Below are positions 32,957-44,800 of a stretch of DNA of 64,000 nucleotides, piece by piece. The notes beneath the pieces were generated by a model. The model did not search any database. It had not been told where the DNA came from and saw only the letters and a list, made by a program, of their open reading frames with translations. The position numbers were made by a program, and so were the translations under genes. The stretch is from Saccharina japonica (taxonomy: Eukaryota; Sar; Phaeophyceae; Laminariales; Laminariaceae): the NCBI GenBank assembly GCA_008828725.1, contig MEHQ01003677.1, forward strand, positions 568,877-632,876, written 5' to 3'. Every line of letters begins with the position of its first letter. Position 1 is the first letter of the stretch.

Positions 32957-34421
32957 AAAACCATACGCAAATTAAACAGCAATGAATACCACAGTATTGC
33001 ACAATTCGTAAGTTAAGCCAGAGCCAGAGCCAGAGCCAGAAGGGTCATACTTGAGTTAGAGAAACGTGGCGCTGGCGCACATCTATTGGTCAGATGTTTT
33101 GCGCTCAGCGCGCCCTCTGCCGGAGGCTACTCCGCGCGGCTTGCCTCACCTCCGTTTCGGAGCTCCACGCCGTTTTTCACCGTAGGTGGAAACAAAACGT
33201 GAAGGAACTGGGTGTGCGTTTCGACGAAAATGCGGGAAAACTACAGTATTTGGGGTCTGTTTCGCCGCGGCGAATATTGTTTTGTACTGTTGGAATATTG
33301 TTTTGTACTACTACTCTGTAGAGGGCGAAAGGAGCGAGTAAGACGCTCGTTGTTGAGTATATGAACGCACACACATGTCCAAATTTCGGCAAACGCCCCC
33401 CCCCGCGCGGTCCAGCGGCCCGGCCGCCTAAGTGCGACCCTCTACTGTAGTCAGCACAGCACACGTTCTAGACCCAAACGAGCTCCCCCAACTGCTGTGG
33501 GGCATGGCTGTCTTCTGTCCGGGTTGGCATGGGTCCTGTCCTGCCATCGACGCCATTCATACGGGTGTCGACGCCAGTTTGTGGGGGTAATTCGCTGTTG
33601 GGACACACAAGAATATCTCCCCTTAGGTCTGCCCGCTGGTCATCTATCCACCATGCCACGCTTGAGCTCCAGCCTATCTCTCCCGGGGCGCCTATCATCA
33701 GTGGTCGGTGTTCCAGAGGGGGTGTCGTTGCACTCTCTCGCATTATCCCTGGTTTGAAACAAGACCAGCCCAACATCCCTGACGCAAGAAGCAGCAGCTG
33801 GAGCTTCGGGATTTTTTCATCGAAAATGTGACTAAAACAAAAGAGGAAATAGGTGCTGCCAGTGGAATCTGAGAACTTCACACAGAAAGCTCCTTACGAG
33901 GCGGGGTTTAGCTCAGGGCGAGCGACTCCGTGAGGGCTATCGGTGGTCGGTGTCGCAGAGCGGGTAACTGCCCGCTGTCGGAATCTCGAAAAAGTTGCAA
34001 TTTTGTCGGGAGTCACGCCTGGTACGTACGTGATGTATGACGGACGGACGGATTCTTTTTTGTTAATGCTTCTAGAGGTCCCAGTGGTACCCACTGGGAA
34101 ATAGTATCCACTTGACGAGGTCCGCACGCTGAGAGGTCTGATATATAATACTGGTAGAGGGGGATTTCGATGATGACCTCACCTGTCCCCTCTGTGTTCC
34201 TATCGAACAAAACCTCCCAATAAGCAATACGTACGCCATCATTTCCCGCATACATCCTAGTCGCCTCAGGCTTTCCCGGCCTACCAGATCAATAGTACCA
34301 CAACACCGCCGGGGGGCTTCCGGGGAGTCGCCGCAAGAGCAACAACGTGGCCTCGACGAGGTGTAATTCGTGGTCGGTCTACAGCAGTATCATACTCTGA
34401 AATTTCCCGGGGGGGGGGGGN

Positions 34422-35370
34422 TATGTATGTATGTATGTATGTATGTATGTATGTATGTATGTATGTATGTATGTATGTATGTATGTATGTATGTATGTAT
34501 GTATGTATGTATGTATGTATGTATGTATGTATGTATGTATGTATGTATGTATGTATGTATGTATGTATGTATGTATGTATGTATGTATGTATGTATGTAT
34601 GTATGTATGTATGTATGTATGTATGTATGTATGTATGTATGTATGTATGTATGTATGTATGTATGTATGTATGTATGTATGTATGTATGTATGTATGTAT
34701 GTATGTATGTATGTATGTATGTATGTATGTATGTATGTATGTATGTATGTATGTATGTATGTATGTATGTATGTATGTATGTATGTATGTATGTATGTAT
34801 GTATGTATGTATGTATGTATGTATGTATGTATGTATGTATGTATGTATGTATGTATGTATGTATGTATGTATGTATGTATGTATGTATGTATGTATGTAT
34901 GTATGTATGTATGTATGTATGTATGTATGTATGTATGTATGTATGTATGTATGTATGTATGTATGTATGTATGTATGTATGTATGTATGTATGTATGTAT
35001 GTATGTATGTATGTATGTATGTATGTATGTATGTATGTATGTATGTATGTATGTATGTATGTATGTATGTATGTATGTATGTATGTATGTATGTATGTAT
35101 GTATGTATGTATGTATGTATGTATGTATGTATGTATGTATGTATGTATGTATGTATGTATGTATGTATGTATGTATGTATGTATGTATGTATGTATGTAT
35201 GTATGTATGTATGTATGTATGTATGTATGTATGTATGTATGTATGTATGTATGTATGTATGTATGTATGTATGTATGTATGTATGTATGTATGTATGTAT
35301 GTATGTATGTATGTATGTATGTATGTATGTATGTATGTATGTATGTATGTATGTATGTATGTATGTATGT
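34422..35370. repeat. Perfect TATG tetranucleotide microsatellite, 949 bp
   Basis: About 237 uninterrupted copies. It is preceded by a run of G and a single N at 34421, so the true length and left junction are uncertain. Because the unit is 4 bp, all frames stay open and give spurious 300-plus-codon translations on both strands. Confidence 0.97.
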
Positions 35371-35562
35371 GTCAACAAGACTAGTTACTGCTGTAGGACA
35401 TATTAGTTGCTGTCCGCAGAGACAATCACGGCCTCCGAAATAACGGACAAAAGACGCGTGCTGCGATACAGATGGCACTTTTGGGTTGAACCGTTTTTTC
35501 CTCGGCTGTATACCTGGCGGGACACGATTGTGCTGCTGCTGCTGCTGCTGCCGTGGAACCAC

Positions 35563-35823
35563 GAGCTACGACAGAGGTATATAGCACTTTTTGGCTGATT
35601 TTTGTTCTGAATGAAGGGGCTCCTTATCCCAAAATCGTCTGGATTTTTTCATTATTGTGATTAAATTTGTTTCGTGGTGTACTTAAGGCCATGGCATTGT
35701 TCATCGTGTAGCACTTTCATTTTGCTCAAACACCAGTTTCGGGTGAGGTATAGAGCTCCTCAAGTGATAAGTGACCACCCTTATAAGGCAAAAACACGGT
35801 GCACCTCTACCGCAGCATGCGTC
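35563..35823. mobile_element. MITE family B copy abutting an HDHD5-like splice donor
   Basis: Ends GAGCTACGACAGAGG and CACCTCTACCGCAGCATGCG. The right edge is only a few bases from the exon 7 donor of the HDHD5-like gene (GTAAGA on the minus strand at 35828-35833). A second family B start lies near 35452. Confidence 0.75.
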
Positions 35824-35833
35824 CATCTCTTAC

Positions 35834-38800
35834 CTCCGACCATATAAATCCTCTCTAGCTTTCGCCCACCGGCGACGGCCCCGCCCGCCGCCGGTGATGG
35901 TGGTGGCGATGGACCAATCACCGCGCTTCGACTCTCCAAGAGATCCCTCGCGTAGTCGAACGTCGACCTCGTGGGCTTACCGAACACCTCTATTTCTGGC
36001 TCGCCCCTCCCGTATCGTTTCGAGTAGAGCATCCGAACGGTGTCGGCGAACGCTCCCTGGTAGGAATTAATTTCCGGTGTGGCAACACGCATGACCCGCA
36101 CGCAACAAAACCGCAGCGATAGGCGGAGACAATACACGTAGACGAGAGGTTAACTTAGAAAGCAGGCATAGAAGGGGGACAGATGACATAACCCTCTAGG
36201 GACTTAAGGGGGGGGGGGGGTCGACCCTAAAAACCGGACGGTTTAAGCGACAACATTGCCGTCCGAGCTATAACGCAAGGAGGCGTGCAGTACGCGGTAG
36301 ATGTTAAGAACCTGATAATTGAGATTTTTTGTGACTGAGAGTTTGGGGGGGAGAAATAATAATTCGGCCTCTTTCTACTAAAAATAGTGTGGAGCACACC
36401 TATAGTCTTACATAAGAATACCAGTCTGGCCGAAAAATAAGAAATTCTTAACATCTGCCGCGAACTGTACAGCACGGGTGCACCATGATCCCTATGGTAC
36501 TCGTATCTCTGAGGCGCTCACGCAGATCATAGACGTTGGTAAAACCAAAGTTATCGTTGTTTCGGCGGTTATCCCCAATATCCCTTAACAAGGGTTTAAC
36601 CCATTCAGACCGGGAAAAAAAACTTATCCCACACTAATTCCAAGTAGTTTTTCTCCAAAAACGGGGGACCAGTTCTTAAGGGGTTAGAAAGTAAGCACAG
36701 AAGGGAGGTTTGATCGTGCGCATGGGTTTCCTACGTGCATGGGCGTCGCACAATTTGAAGACCCTTCGATATACCACACGGTATACAATACAATATGCAC
36801 ATAAACACCGGTATCTACTCCACACTTTCACCGGAGGGAGCCTCATTCGCGCATCAATCCGTACGGGGAGAAGAAGAGGGCTCACATACAAAAGGCCTCG
36901 TGAGGTTTTCCATTCCACACGTTCATGAGCCGCCGCGAATCTCGACTCCTGTGAGCGCTTACTTCAAGATTTACCCTACGAGGGTGACTCATTCGCGCAC
37001 GAATCTACGGGGAGAAGAAGAGGGCTCCCATACGAAACGCCTCGCGAGGTTTTCCCTCCCACAAGTTTTATTCACCGCCGCGAAGCTCGGCTCCTGTAGG
37101 CGTTTACTTCAAATTTTACCCTACGAGGGTGACTCATTTGTGCATCAATCTACGGGGCGAAGAAGGGCCCCGATGCGAAACGCCTCGCGAGGTTTTCCAT
37201 TCCACACGTTTCACTCACCGCCGCGAATCTCGGCTCCTGGTAGGCCGACGCGAAGACGAAGTCCGGGTTGGAAATATGCATGGGGGTCTGCGGGGAGCCT
37301 CCCGACCCCGGCGGGGTACCTTTCGCAAACATGTTGGTCGTTGAGTAAAAGAGGGTGTGAGATCGCAGTGACGTATGATACGGTAACGGTGCAAAGCATA
37401 CCATGGTAGAGGTGCACCTGCATACAGGGCATTTTCTGAGGCTGCTGACTTGAGGACCTCTACATTAATGGTGCGTCGAACACTTATTTTGCAGGGAAAA
37501 TAAAAGTGCTACCCGATGAACCACACCATGGCTTTAAGTGTAGCAGAATGGACACACAAGAATGAAAAGGCCGGCGAGTTCGGGTTATAAGGAGCCCGAC
37601 CATCCAGAAACAAATCCAAGCCAGAAAGTGCGAAATCTATCATAGCACGCGTCGTGCACCCATGCTTTCTTTTTGCTGAGGGTGGCCACTCGAGGAGTTC
37701 TACACCTTACGCCCAAAGCTGCCTGTGGAGGGAAATGAAAGTGCTACCCTGATGGAGCAATCCCAACGCCTAACTATACAGTGAACTTATTGCAACACAA
37801 GAATTAAATTCTGACGATTTTGGGTTAAGGACCCCCCGGTATTCAAAAACGTTTTCAGCCAAAAAGTACAACCTCTCACGTGGCATGCGTCCACTATCAA
37901 TAAATAGCAACTAGGGGGGGGGGGGGTGGAGGTGCATTTGAAAGGGTTCAGGATTGATATTTGCTTATAAACAATATTGTACAACACTATTAATAACGGT
38001 AATCTAACGATATTGGGTCAGGGAGCATACCAATAGTCAATCATATACAATATTTTGGGCGAAACGTGCTACGTACCCCTGTCGCAAGCACGCCACTTTG
38101 GTACGGTAAAGTATACGGCAGAGAGGGGTGGTACCACGTAATGTTTCGGGGGCGTTTCGCTTGAAGGGGGGCCATGTTTCCTTTGTACCCCACCCAACCA
38201 CCGACTCCGACGAAAAAGGTCGAAATAGGCTATGAGCCCTACACACAATCCCATGGGACAGGTATCTAACAAGTAGAGACATCGTGGAAATAAACAATGC
38301 TAACCCTATCGCAACACTACTCATAAAATAATAAGGCGCCACCCATATAAGGGCATTGCTCTGGGGGGACCTTATTTTTGCAGCAGTGTATATACGAAGT
38401 AAGACCACATCACTCACCTCCGTGAAGCACATCGACAACAACTTGTACCTCTAGCGCCCAGTCCAGCGGATCGTGAAGAACCATAATCGCAGATACAGGA
38501 CGAGGCTGCTCGCTATTTGCTTTCCTGGTGGGGCAAAAACAAAACACCAAGAGAAAGACATCAAGGGTGTAGTTGGTGGGGGTCTACTCTCCGGGAGTAC
38601 CCGGGTGGCTTACGTATGTTACCCGGGTACGAACATAAGAACAAGTTTGGCACCCCCGGTACCAAGATAAATGTTCCGATTTCATTTTTCGCTGGTCGTG
38701 ACGGCTTTTGTTTTTTTTAGCGTTGTGTAGACTTCAACTTTCTACGGCTGGTTGGGGTCTTTCGTTTTTTTTATCAGCTGCACAAATAAAAAAACGTCAT

Positions 38801-41800
38801 CGGATTTTAACCTTGCGTCGCCCCACGTCATAATGCCTCCGAAGGGAAACCTTGGAAATCCTAACCCTGTAAAACACAACCTTGAAGGGAAGGTATGAAT
38901 AGTAGTATACTAGGAGTGAACGGTCCTCTGGCGTTCTGCTTAGAGCCTCCTCTTCTACCTATAGAGGTCGGTATGGTCATGCACATGAATTAATCAGGGC
39001 ATGCATTGTATGTCTACCAGACACCTTCAAGTAAGTTAGTGCACCGCAGTCGAGCTCCCTGTCCCTGACATTCCTTGTATACACCATGAATGAAAACCAC
39101 GCGCGGCTATTATACGTACGAGTATATACAATAGGATGGTCCGGACTGAATCGAGATGCCTGTCGACGCATACTATGATAGAGGTGCACCATGTTTTGCC
39201 TTGGAAGGGTGGTTACTTGAAGAGCTCTACACCTCACCCCGAACTGAACATTAAGGGCATTAAGGGAGGAAACCAAAAGTGCTATCCGATCGAAAATTCA
39301 ATGGCCGAAGCAAACAAGGAATAATATTGCAACAAAAATAATGACAGTCCGCCGAGCTTTGGTTAAGGAGCTCGATCATTCAGAAATCATTTCACCCAAA
39401 AGTGCTATCTCTATCGTAGCACGCATCTGCCGCGCGCAGAGGCAAACGGAGTTTTGTTGAGATTTTTGCGAGACGAAACGGTCACATCGCCCCCTCCACC
39501 AAACCCCTCCGATGGCATGACTCATCCCACGGTAGGTAGGGATTAGGGGTTGCAGTTAGTTTCTGCCTTCCGAGGCAAAAGTTTGTGACGGGTTGAGCCC
39601 GTCGAGTGAGCAACTACAGGTATAGCATGATACTTATGCCAAAGTACAGGTGCTTTAAGACTATTACGAGGGGGGCATAGTAAGCAGGACCCATGACATA
39701 CACAAAAATCAATATATTCCAGTATTGTTACCAAGCATATTTGGTCCTGACTATTATGTTTCCTTTGGAATAGCGCATAGAAATGTTGGTCGCCCGGCGC
39801 GAACAAACTTCCCTCGAAATCGTGTTTCGGGGTCGATATATCGAGCTCTTCATGTGAGGAGCTCAGAAAATAATAAGCCACCACCCCTATAAGGTGGCAT
39901 AGCTCCGCGGGTGTGGGGACAAAACACTTGGAATTAGAGTCATATCGAGATTTGTGCACAGCATTGCAGTAGTGAAAGGGATATGAAGTGGTACGACAAA
40001 ATAATAAATATTAAAAACGCCCATACCTTTCAGGAAAGTTCCTCTTAACATAGTAACCGTCCCCCGTGAAGTGGAAAATCCCGGGCCATTCCCCCGCAAA
40101 CTCTTCCGGCGTCACCTGCGGTACGAACGAAATGCCCCCAAGTGCGTGGATTTTCCTGTGTCATACAGCAGTGATGAACCCTGTATATGTATAGTGCCGG
40201 TGTGCGCCAGCCAACAATACATGCATTACAGTACAGGACACCTAATAAGAAACAGGAAATCTGGTCGAGGCTGGACTTCTTATTTGAAAGAGGGTGTTTT
40301 CTACACCACTTTCAAGATAACGACTCCCAATTTTGTTTTTTCCCCTCCAAATCTCAGCCTGGTTTTCCTTTTAGCCTGTTTCTTATTAGGTGTCCTGTAC
40401 TGCTGTATGGCGGCAAACGGTACAACCTAACCCGCACATCGCCACACTCGTCAATCCCATCTGAGCCAACCGATGTCACAGGCACTGCAGTGGGAAGCCG
40501 GCACTACTCACCCAGCACTATAGAGGGACCACTGCTGTGCCACAGAACAAACCGTTCGAGTGAGTTGACCTACAAGGGCAACCTGTATCCATCAGGGGAC
40601 ATACTGGGTACATCCCCGGGTTTGTTAGGTGTGTAGGGACTGTATGTGTTTGAGCATATACCTCAAAAATAAGTTATGCCCACGTGCATGTTTGCAACGC
40701 CGACGCTATCTGACAACCCGGGAAACACATATGAATATCTTCGCAACGTCCAAACTCAAGCTGGGCCGGCGCCCTCTAGATTCGGCGTACGCAAGGCACT
40801 TCTTGGACGCGCAGACAGGCGGGTACACTACCACCAAAACTACACTCATCAACACCGCCAACACCATTACCTCCGGCACCAGCAACATCAACACCGCAAC
40901 AACCAATAACACCAACACCAACAACACCCAGACCATCACCAATACCACTAACACCACCAACGCCCAAAACATCTAACAACACCACACCAATACCAACAAC
41001 ACAAACATCATCACCACAACCAACACCGCCACCACGAGATACACAACAGACCGTCTCTGAGAGGCCCAAGTCTTCTTCCGCGATCCGCTTCGCTGACGAG
41101 CCGAGCACCATGACTCTTTTCCCCGAATACTCCTGGGCTAGGGTTCTCATTGGGGAGTGCGACAAGACCACCATCGACCGCTGCACGTCGACACCGAGCT
41201 TCACCGTCAGTTCCTTCGCCTTCGCCTCCTCCGTGCAACCTGGAAAATCCCAGATACAGAAAGTGTCCGCGCACAAACTGTGTAACTATCTCTCTCTCCA
41301 GTTGTTGTTTGCTGTCAAGTGGCACTGTAGGTGACTGCTGTTACATCTTCACGATGTCGATTGAGGACAGGTAGATGTGGGTCGGTGCAATTACCCCGCC
41401 TGTCCCCTGTTATCCTGCCCAATATATGCCTCCGAAATACTAAGCAATAGATTATTGTATATACCTTCTATCATACAGTAGGAACTAAATCAGTCAGCTT
41501 CCCAGGGCAATATCACACCACTAGCATCCAGCAGTAGCCGCTATCCCCGAAGTCGAACACCTGTATACAGTAAAAGAACAGCACTAGGGCTGCTTTCGCC
41601 AGGGCATTCGCCTTCGCCTACACCCGTCCAACTCGTACCTCGGGAAGGGGGGGGGGGGTACTCATGTCGTGCACGGCCGTAGTCGTATGGCCATAGACTC
41701 TCGCATCCCTACTATGCCGGGACGGGGCACGTTGGGTTTTCACCAACCAGGCAGATATTTCTTGTACCAAGCGCGAAGCGCCGTGAGGTATTGGGCGAGT

Positions 41801-44800
41801 CACATGGAGGGTGAGCTGCATCCCATTAAGAACCGCCTGGGAGGCGGACTTGCATATGGACGACAGCCTCCGATGAATTGGTTTCATTTCTGGTGTGGCC
41901 ACTTCCAGAGACAGCAATGGGTATTGCTATGTATCTGCCTCGTGGGTGCCTCACCGCATACACACTACGTGATACGACCATTCCCCCTGTGTGGAGTTGA
42001 GGTTCTCAATGCCGCACAAATTGCCCAACAAGACCGCCAGCTTTGGTGACCGCCAAAACAAAACAAGTACAGAACGCCCCCGTGGTTGTCTAGTTCACGC
42101 AGTGACAGCCGTGTTTTGCAGCATCGTCGCCAACCGATGCCAACCCAGCCTATACGGGGGGGTCAAAGCACACAACCAAAATGGTGTCTTTGGAACTATC
42201 TCGACGATATCAACCCATTGACACAGCGCTCGGTGTTTGTGCTCTCCCCCTTTTGACAGGAGAGCCAGCTTAAGACACACACTCGTTGGAGGCGGTGTGT
42301 TCTCTTGCGTGTTACGCGGCACCTGGTACACAGTATAGTGCTACTTGCAGTACTTGGAAAACCTTGATAACGGCGACAGCGTGAGGGGTCGGGAGCCAGG
42401 GCTGAGTTGATGGGCTGCATCTGGTTTTCCCGCGACAGCAAACTGCCTCCACAGGTCGGTTCGACATACTCATACAATACGTACGAGGCCATTGCAGCAT
42501 GCGCTGCCGCTGCTACGGCTGCAGCGCTGTCGGGTACTACAGTACAATAAACGGTGTATACTGTCTGACGGAGAAGAATTGGCACACGACTCATTTTGTC
42601 TCATGCATATACCATTCTAAACGGAAATGAAAGAACCGTTTAGACTACATATTCGTGCCAAAACGATGCTTATATTTCCGTCCAGCGTGGTATACATGTG
42701 GGAATGTGGTGAGCTTATCCTCCATTTGCCGATCCGCAAGATGATGTAAACGAAAAACCAACAACAAAATAAACAAAAGCCTCCTCCTTACGAGCTCACC
42801 CCCTCCATTGGTGACGAAGACGAACGGCACACGCGCATCCTCAAGAGCTCTTAAGCTCTCCCGCGCTCCAGGCAGGACCTCCGGACCCCGCACAAGAACG
42901 CCGTCGATGTCGAAAGCCTGCAGGCGTTATGGAAAAAACTCGGTCAGGCAATCCGTTATCGTGGGTCTGTCGCGGGTCCATGGTGGTTCCGTGGTGGTTC
43001 CGTGGTGGTTCAGTGGTGAGTCCATGGTGGGACCGTGGTGGCTTCGTGGTGAGTACGTTGTGGGTACATGGCCTATGGTGGTTCCATGGTAGGTCAATAG
43101 TGCTTTCATGGTCGTTCCGTGGTAGGTCCATGGTGGTTCCATGGCGGTTCCATGGCGGTTCTATGGTAGATCCATGGTGCTGCCATGGCGGGTCCATGGT
43201 GCCGTGGTGGCTCCATGATGGGTCCATGGTGGTTCCGAGGTGATAAAATGGTGTTCCCATGATGCTTCCGTGGTAGGTTGATGGTGGGTCCACGGTGCCA
43301 TCATACCTACATCGCAATTTTGTGGAGCCTCCGTCGTGCCTAAGTAATGGACACGTCGTGGCGGGTACATAGTGGGTCCATGGCAGATCCATGGTGGGTG
43401 CATGTTGGTTCAGTGGTGTGTCCATGGTGTGTCCATGGTTGCGTTCATGATGTGTCCATGGTTGGGTCCATGGTGGGTCCATAGTTCCCCCATGGTGCCT
43501 CCATGGTGGGTCCATTGTGGGTCCATGGTGCCTCCATGGTGGGTGCATGGTGGGTGCGTGGTTCGCCCATGGTTGGTCCATGGTTGGTTCATGGTGCGCC
43601 CCGATGGTGAGTGCATGGTGGGTACATGGTGGGTCCATCGTGCTTCCATAGTGGGTCCGTGGTGTAGTGGGTCCGTGGTGGGTCCGTGGTGGGTCCGTGG
43701 TTGGTCTATGGTGCGCCCATGGTCGGTCCATGGTGGGTTTGCTTCCGTGTTGCGCCCACGGTCCTTCTGTGGTAGGTCCACGGTGCCTCCATGCCTCCAT
43801 GGTCGGTCGGTTCGCGGTGCGTGCATGGAGCTTTCGTGGTGTCCCCATGGTGAGTCCGTCCATTGGGGCGTGCTTCCATTGTGGTGGCGCGAAAAAACAA
43901 AAACAGAAAATGTACGCACGACGTATATACATCGCCTGCGTCTTCGGCAGCCACTGTCTTGTGCATGATACGTTGTGTACACAGGACAGAGTGTTCGTAC
44001 GGCAGGTGGGACATCGGCATCGGGAAGGGAGTTGCGCACCCGCGTTCTTCGTGTTTCGGCTTAGGGTCGATCTTAACGAGGAGTGAATTTCTGGTTTTTC
44101 CAGAAATTTCTGGTTTTTTCTGGTTTTTTCTGGTTTCACCAGAAAAACTTCATCCCCGAAAAAACAGGCCTCCAAGTTTTTCTGGTAATCCCGTAAATAT
44201 CTGGTTTTTATGGGTACGATCGGGCAGCCCCACCGTGCCAGCCGTGCCACCCCTCACGAACACATAGGGCTGGCCAGGGTTGTCCCCGAGGTCCTCCACA
44301 GGCCATAGCCGAGCGCAGAAGGCGCAAAAGCTTTTTGAGCTCTCACAATCGAGTTGACACAGTGACCGCACCGAGGTACCCGACCGACCGAGCTCGCGGA
44401 GGGCTGTAGCTCAAGCCTTTGTAGCGTTGGGCGTCGTAGCGCGACGAGTTGGTGGTGGATTCCACTCTCCGAGGCACCGATACCTGCCTACGAGCCAGGC
44501 CGACCGTTGTGGGACCACCACACGGATGGTTACCGAGAGCGCTGCTGCTGTAGTGACGGTTTTGTGCCTGGTGGACGATTATTAGCGAGGCAACTGAAGC
44601 TCGTACTTGTTAAGAACCCATTTTAGAAAATACCGAAATTTCCGAGAAAACCAGAAAAATACTTTTCTCGTTAAGATCGACCTTTAGTTCAGGCAAGGTA
44701 TTACAGCCGGGCAGGCCACGTACGTATGTTGCTTGAACCTCGTTCAGGCAAGGTGTCACAGCCAGGCAGGCTATGGTAGACCTCAGGGGGAGCAGACAGA

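Larger units (their letters stand above)
29861..35833. other. Stretch without a supported exon
   Basis: Lies between the stop codon of the TPR-type gene and the last HDHD5-like exon found. It contains a GTCGGG minisatellite, a CAG run, GT-rich DNA (31060-31200), family D and B copies and the TATG array. The carboxyl-terminal HDHD5-like exon, expected to begin with a residue pair like NP after the motif IV aspartate, should be here but was not recognised. Minus-strand frames at 34013-34255 and 33468-33881 have mildly protein-like text (for example NDGVRIAYWEVLFDRN) but match nothing I know. Confidence 0.5.

Noticed and set aside
33897-33965. tRNA-like TAGCTCAG segment
   Set aside because: No TTCGA T-loop and no closing acceptor stem at the right distance.
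34281-35562. Very long open frames on both strands (over 300 codons)
   Set aside because: They are translations of the TATG microsatellite (MYVC and HTYI repeats), open only because the unit length is not a multiple of three and has no stop codon in any phase.
42841-44250. 469-codon minus-strand frame
   Set aside because: Most of it is the CATGGTGG minisatellite; the real exon of the HDHD5-like gene here (42800-42917) uses another frame.
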